This document shows, one piece after another, positions 62,172 to 64,000 of a stretch of DNA of 64,000 nucleotides (position 1 is its first letter; each line of letters starts with the position of its first letter). Source of the stretch: Undibacterium sp. KW1 (GTDB taxonomy: Bacteria > Pseudomonadota > Gammaproteobacteria > Burkholderiales > Burkholderiaceae_D); assembly GCF_009937955.1 (NCBI RefSeq), contig NZ_AP018439.1:4092001-4156000 (forward strand), in the 5' to 3' direction. Below the pieces are notes generated by a model that did not search any database, was not told where the DNA came from, and saw nothing but the letters and a program-made list of their open reading frames with translations. The position numbers were made by a program, and so were the translations under genes.

Positions 62172-64000
62172 ACTCCAGTTGCAACACCTTGAAATTATTC
62201 CGTCCCGCCTTCTTGGCCAGGTATAAAGCTTCATCTGCCTTCTTCAGCATCTCGCCAGCATTGGAATTATGTTCTGACGAGATCGCCACGCCTATGCTGG
62301 TGGTTACCATCAGGGGTTTGCCTTCTATGTCAAAAGGAGTGGTCATGGCTTGCACGATTTTGCTGGCGACCATGTCGGCTTCGCTGTGCATGTTCAGGCC
62401 CTCAAGTACGATGACGAATTCATCGCCTGCCAGACGGCCTGCAAGATCAGTCTGGCGTATGCAGTGTTTGAGACGGCTGGCGAATTTCTGCAAGACCAGG
62501 TCACCGGCATGGTGGCCCAGGCTGTCGTTGATGCTCTTGAATTTATCGACATCCAGGAACATCATCGCCATCAAACGGCCTGTGCGTTGTGAACGGGCGC
62601 TGGCCTGCTCCATTCTTTCATTGATCTGGTTACGGTTGGGCAGGCCAGTCAGGGTGTCAAACCTGGCCAGGGCCAGCAATTGCCGCTCCACTGCCTTAGC
62701 GTCGCTGATATCGTTGATGAGACTATTGACACCGACCACTTTGCCACTGTCATCATATTGTGGAACATAGGTGGCATGGTAATGGCCGGTCTTGCCTGCG
62801 ACGCTGATCTCTGTTTCAAATTCGGTTTTTTCACCTGCCATGGCGAGTTTGTAATGCACATGATGCTCTTGCTGCATGGTGCCCGACAACAGCGATAACA
62901 CCGGCTGGCAGCGTATCTCGGACAAGGGTCGATTGAACCAGGTTTCATAGGGGCGGTTTACAAATTGATAGCGGTTCTCGCTGTCAATGAGGCTGACAAA
63001 AGCCGGGATATTGTCGGCAATGGTGCGCAGCAAGCCCTCGCTGGCTGCCAGTCTAAGCTCCGCTTCCTTGCGTGCCGTGATATCGATGACCATGGAATAA
63101 TATCCCAGGGTTGCTCCCTCGGCATTGGTATCGGGCACGTATTCATACTGCAAAAATCGTTTGATATCGCGCTCGGACGCATAGCGTTCAAACGAAACTC
63201 TCTCACCATGCAAGGCGCGCTGTATCCTGTCTTTCAAATCAAGATACGATTGTTCGCCAAACACTTCACGCACGGTTTTCCCTAACAGATGTGCGGGTTC
63301 CAGGCCGGGTATCTGGCCGTAATTGCGGTTGCAGAACTGGTAGCGTTCGCTGGCATCGACATAGGCTATCATCGCCGGCACATTGTCGGTGATGGTGCGT
63401 ACACGTTTTTCACTGCGGGTCAGATCATCCTGCACGCGCTTGAATTCGGTGACGTCTTCTACCAGTACAAAAAAACCATCGACCTGGCCGGACTTGTTAA
63501 AGTCTGGCACATAGGTCACCCTGTCCCACTCCCAATAACCATAGCGCTCGACGCGGCGTTCAAAGCACGTCCACTCCCCATTCAAGACCTGGGTCACATA
63601 GGGTTTGGTATGACGATAAAATTCCGGCGTAGAAATCTGCTTGATGGTCTTGCCTATCGCCTGTTGCGCTGTCAGACCAAACAAGTGCTCTATGCGCTTA
63701 TTGACGAAGGTATATTGCTCGCGATAATCGACATAGGCGATAAAGGCTGACATATTGTCTGCAATCAGACGCAGTTTCTTTTCACTGGCACTCAGGGCGG
63801 CCTCGGCATCCCTGCGTTTGATCATGGCATCATCAAAAGCCTTGGCCAGGTCGCCTATCTCGTCTCTGGGGTATCCAAGACTGGCCTGCGTCACCAGTAA
63901 ATTGGTCTCGGCATTATTGACCTTCTCGCGCAATTTTTGCAAAGGTGCCAGTTGCCAGTACATGAACCACCAGACCAGCAGCAGCAAACTCAGCAGCAAG
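62170..64000 (-). CDS. diguanylate cyclase, HAMP-PAS-PAS-PAS-GGDEF, N-terminus beyond window
   Basis: At least 609 residues. A hydrophobic segment and HAMP-like region (LAPLQKLREKVNNAETNLLV, PRDEIGDLAKAFDDAMIKRR) lead to three PAS domains (starting about residues 70, 195 and 320, each with SE-x-x-LRxIADN or similar). The GGDEF domain has LTGLPNRNQ and GRLAGDEFVIVLEG, i.e. AGDEF instead of GGDEF, which many active cyclases have. RQTD five residues before is an intact inhibitory site. It should make c-di-GMP in response to a membrane or PAS-sensed signal. Confidence 0.9.
   Translation of the reverse strand, partial: LLLSLLLLVWWFMYWQLAPLQKLREKVNNAETNLLVTQASLGYPRDEIGDLAKAFDDAMIKRRDAEAALSASEKKLRLIADNMSAFIAYVDYREQYTFVNKRIEHLFGLTAQQAIGKTIKQISTPEFYRHTKPYVTQVLNGEWTCFERRVERYGYWEWDRVTYVPDFNKSGQVDGFFVLVEDVTEFKRVQDDLTRSEKRVRTITDNVPAMIAYVDASERYQFCNRNYGQIPGLEPAHLLGKTVREVFGEQSYLDLKDRIQRALHGERVSFERYASERDIKRFLQYEYVPDTNAEGATLGYYSMVIDITARKEAELRLAASEGLLRTIADNIPAFVSLIDSENRYQFVNRPYETWFNRPLSEIRCQPVLSLLSGTMQQEHHVHYKLAMAGEKTEFETEISVAGKTGHYHATYVPQYDDSGKVVGVNSLINDISDAKAVERQLLALARFDTLTGLPNRNQINERMEQASARSQRTGRLMAMMFLDVDKFKSINDSLGHHAGDLVLQKFASRLKHCIRQTDLAGRLAGDEFVIVLEGLNMHSEADMVASKIVQAMTTPFDIEGKPLMVTTSIGVAISSEHNSNAGEMLKKADEALYLAKKAGRNNFKVLQLE

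Overview
The window looks like a betaproteobacterial chromosome, most likely Burkholderiales and probably Oxalobacteraceae (Undibacterium/Janthinobacterium-like). This is inferred from the moderate GC content, the complete distal valine pathway, the NAD-linked molybdenum formate dehydrogenase, the Fur-controlled heme operon and the metR/metE pair. No rRNA or tRNA gene was seen that would settle the genus.

1-22.4 kb: a podovirus-like prophage late region, entirely on the minus strand and read from 21.5 kb down to 1. Order of transcription: small terminase candidate, large terminase, portal, two small genes, scaffold, major capsid protein, small head genes, head-tail adaptor, tail-fibre-like genes (one glycine-rich gene is broken at a G10 tract), tail and internal virion proteins, then lysis genes (holin candidates, GH108-type endolysin). 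Two cargo modules follow. Module 1 is a small gene, a LysM-containing polymorphic toxin with a frameshift just before its C-terminal toxin domain, and a translationally coupled immunity candidate. Module 2 is a second copy of the small gene, cut by an IS630-family element (1276-2370), a strong terminator, and a second cargo protein that runs off the left edge just as a lytic-transglycosylase-like motif begins. No integrase, repressor or replication genes are present. Upstream of the terminases (21.8-22.4 kb) lie three tandem promoter / short hairpin RNA / terminator cassettes, the most unusual structure in the window.

22.5-25.7 kb: a decayed junction with a truncated MASE1 sensor gene, an IS3-type transposase fragment with an internal stop, an AT-rich orphan gene and a 5'-truncated choice-of-anchor A gene.

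25.7-34.9 kb: a Fur-regulated heme operon (TonB receptor, HmuS, HmuTUV, VOC protein, ChaN-like lipoprotein, a small CxxC protein and a DUF2325 protein). 35-40.6 kb: lipoprotein, DUF5694-like protein, metR and metE with a MetR site and a palindromic element between them. 41-44.2 kb: an unknown membrane-anchored protein and hipBA with three operators at exact 27-bp spacing. 44.4-48.6 kb: formate dehydrogenase fdsB-fdsA. 48.7-51.3 kb: two paralogous secreted ClpP-like proteins around a quinol-monooxygenase-like gene and an unknown gene. 51.4-57.9 kb: valine catabolism (mmsA, acyl-CoA dehydrogenase, enoyl-CoA hydratase, 3-hydroxyisobutyryl-CoA hydrolase, mmsB) preceded by a LiuR-like palindrome and a cobalamin riboswitch. 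57.9-62.1 kb: a SWIM zinc-finger gene with a large DUF6493-like partner. 62.2-64 kb: a HAMP-PAS-PAS-PAS-GGDEF diguanylate cyclase running off the right edge.
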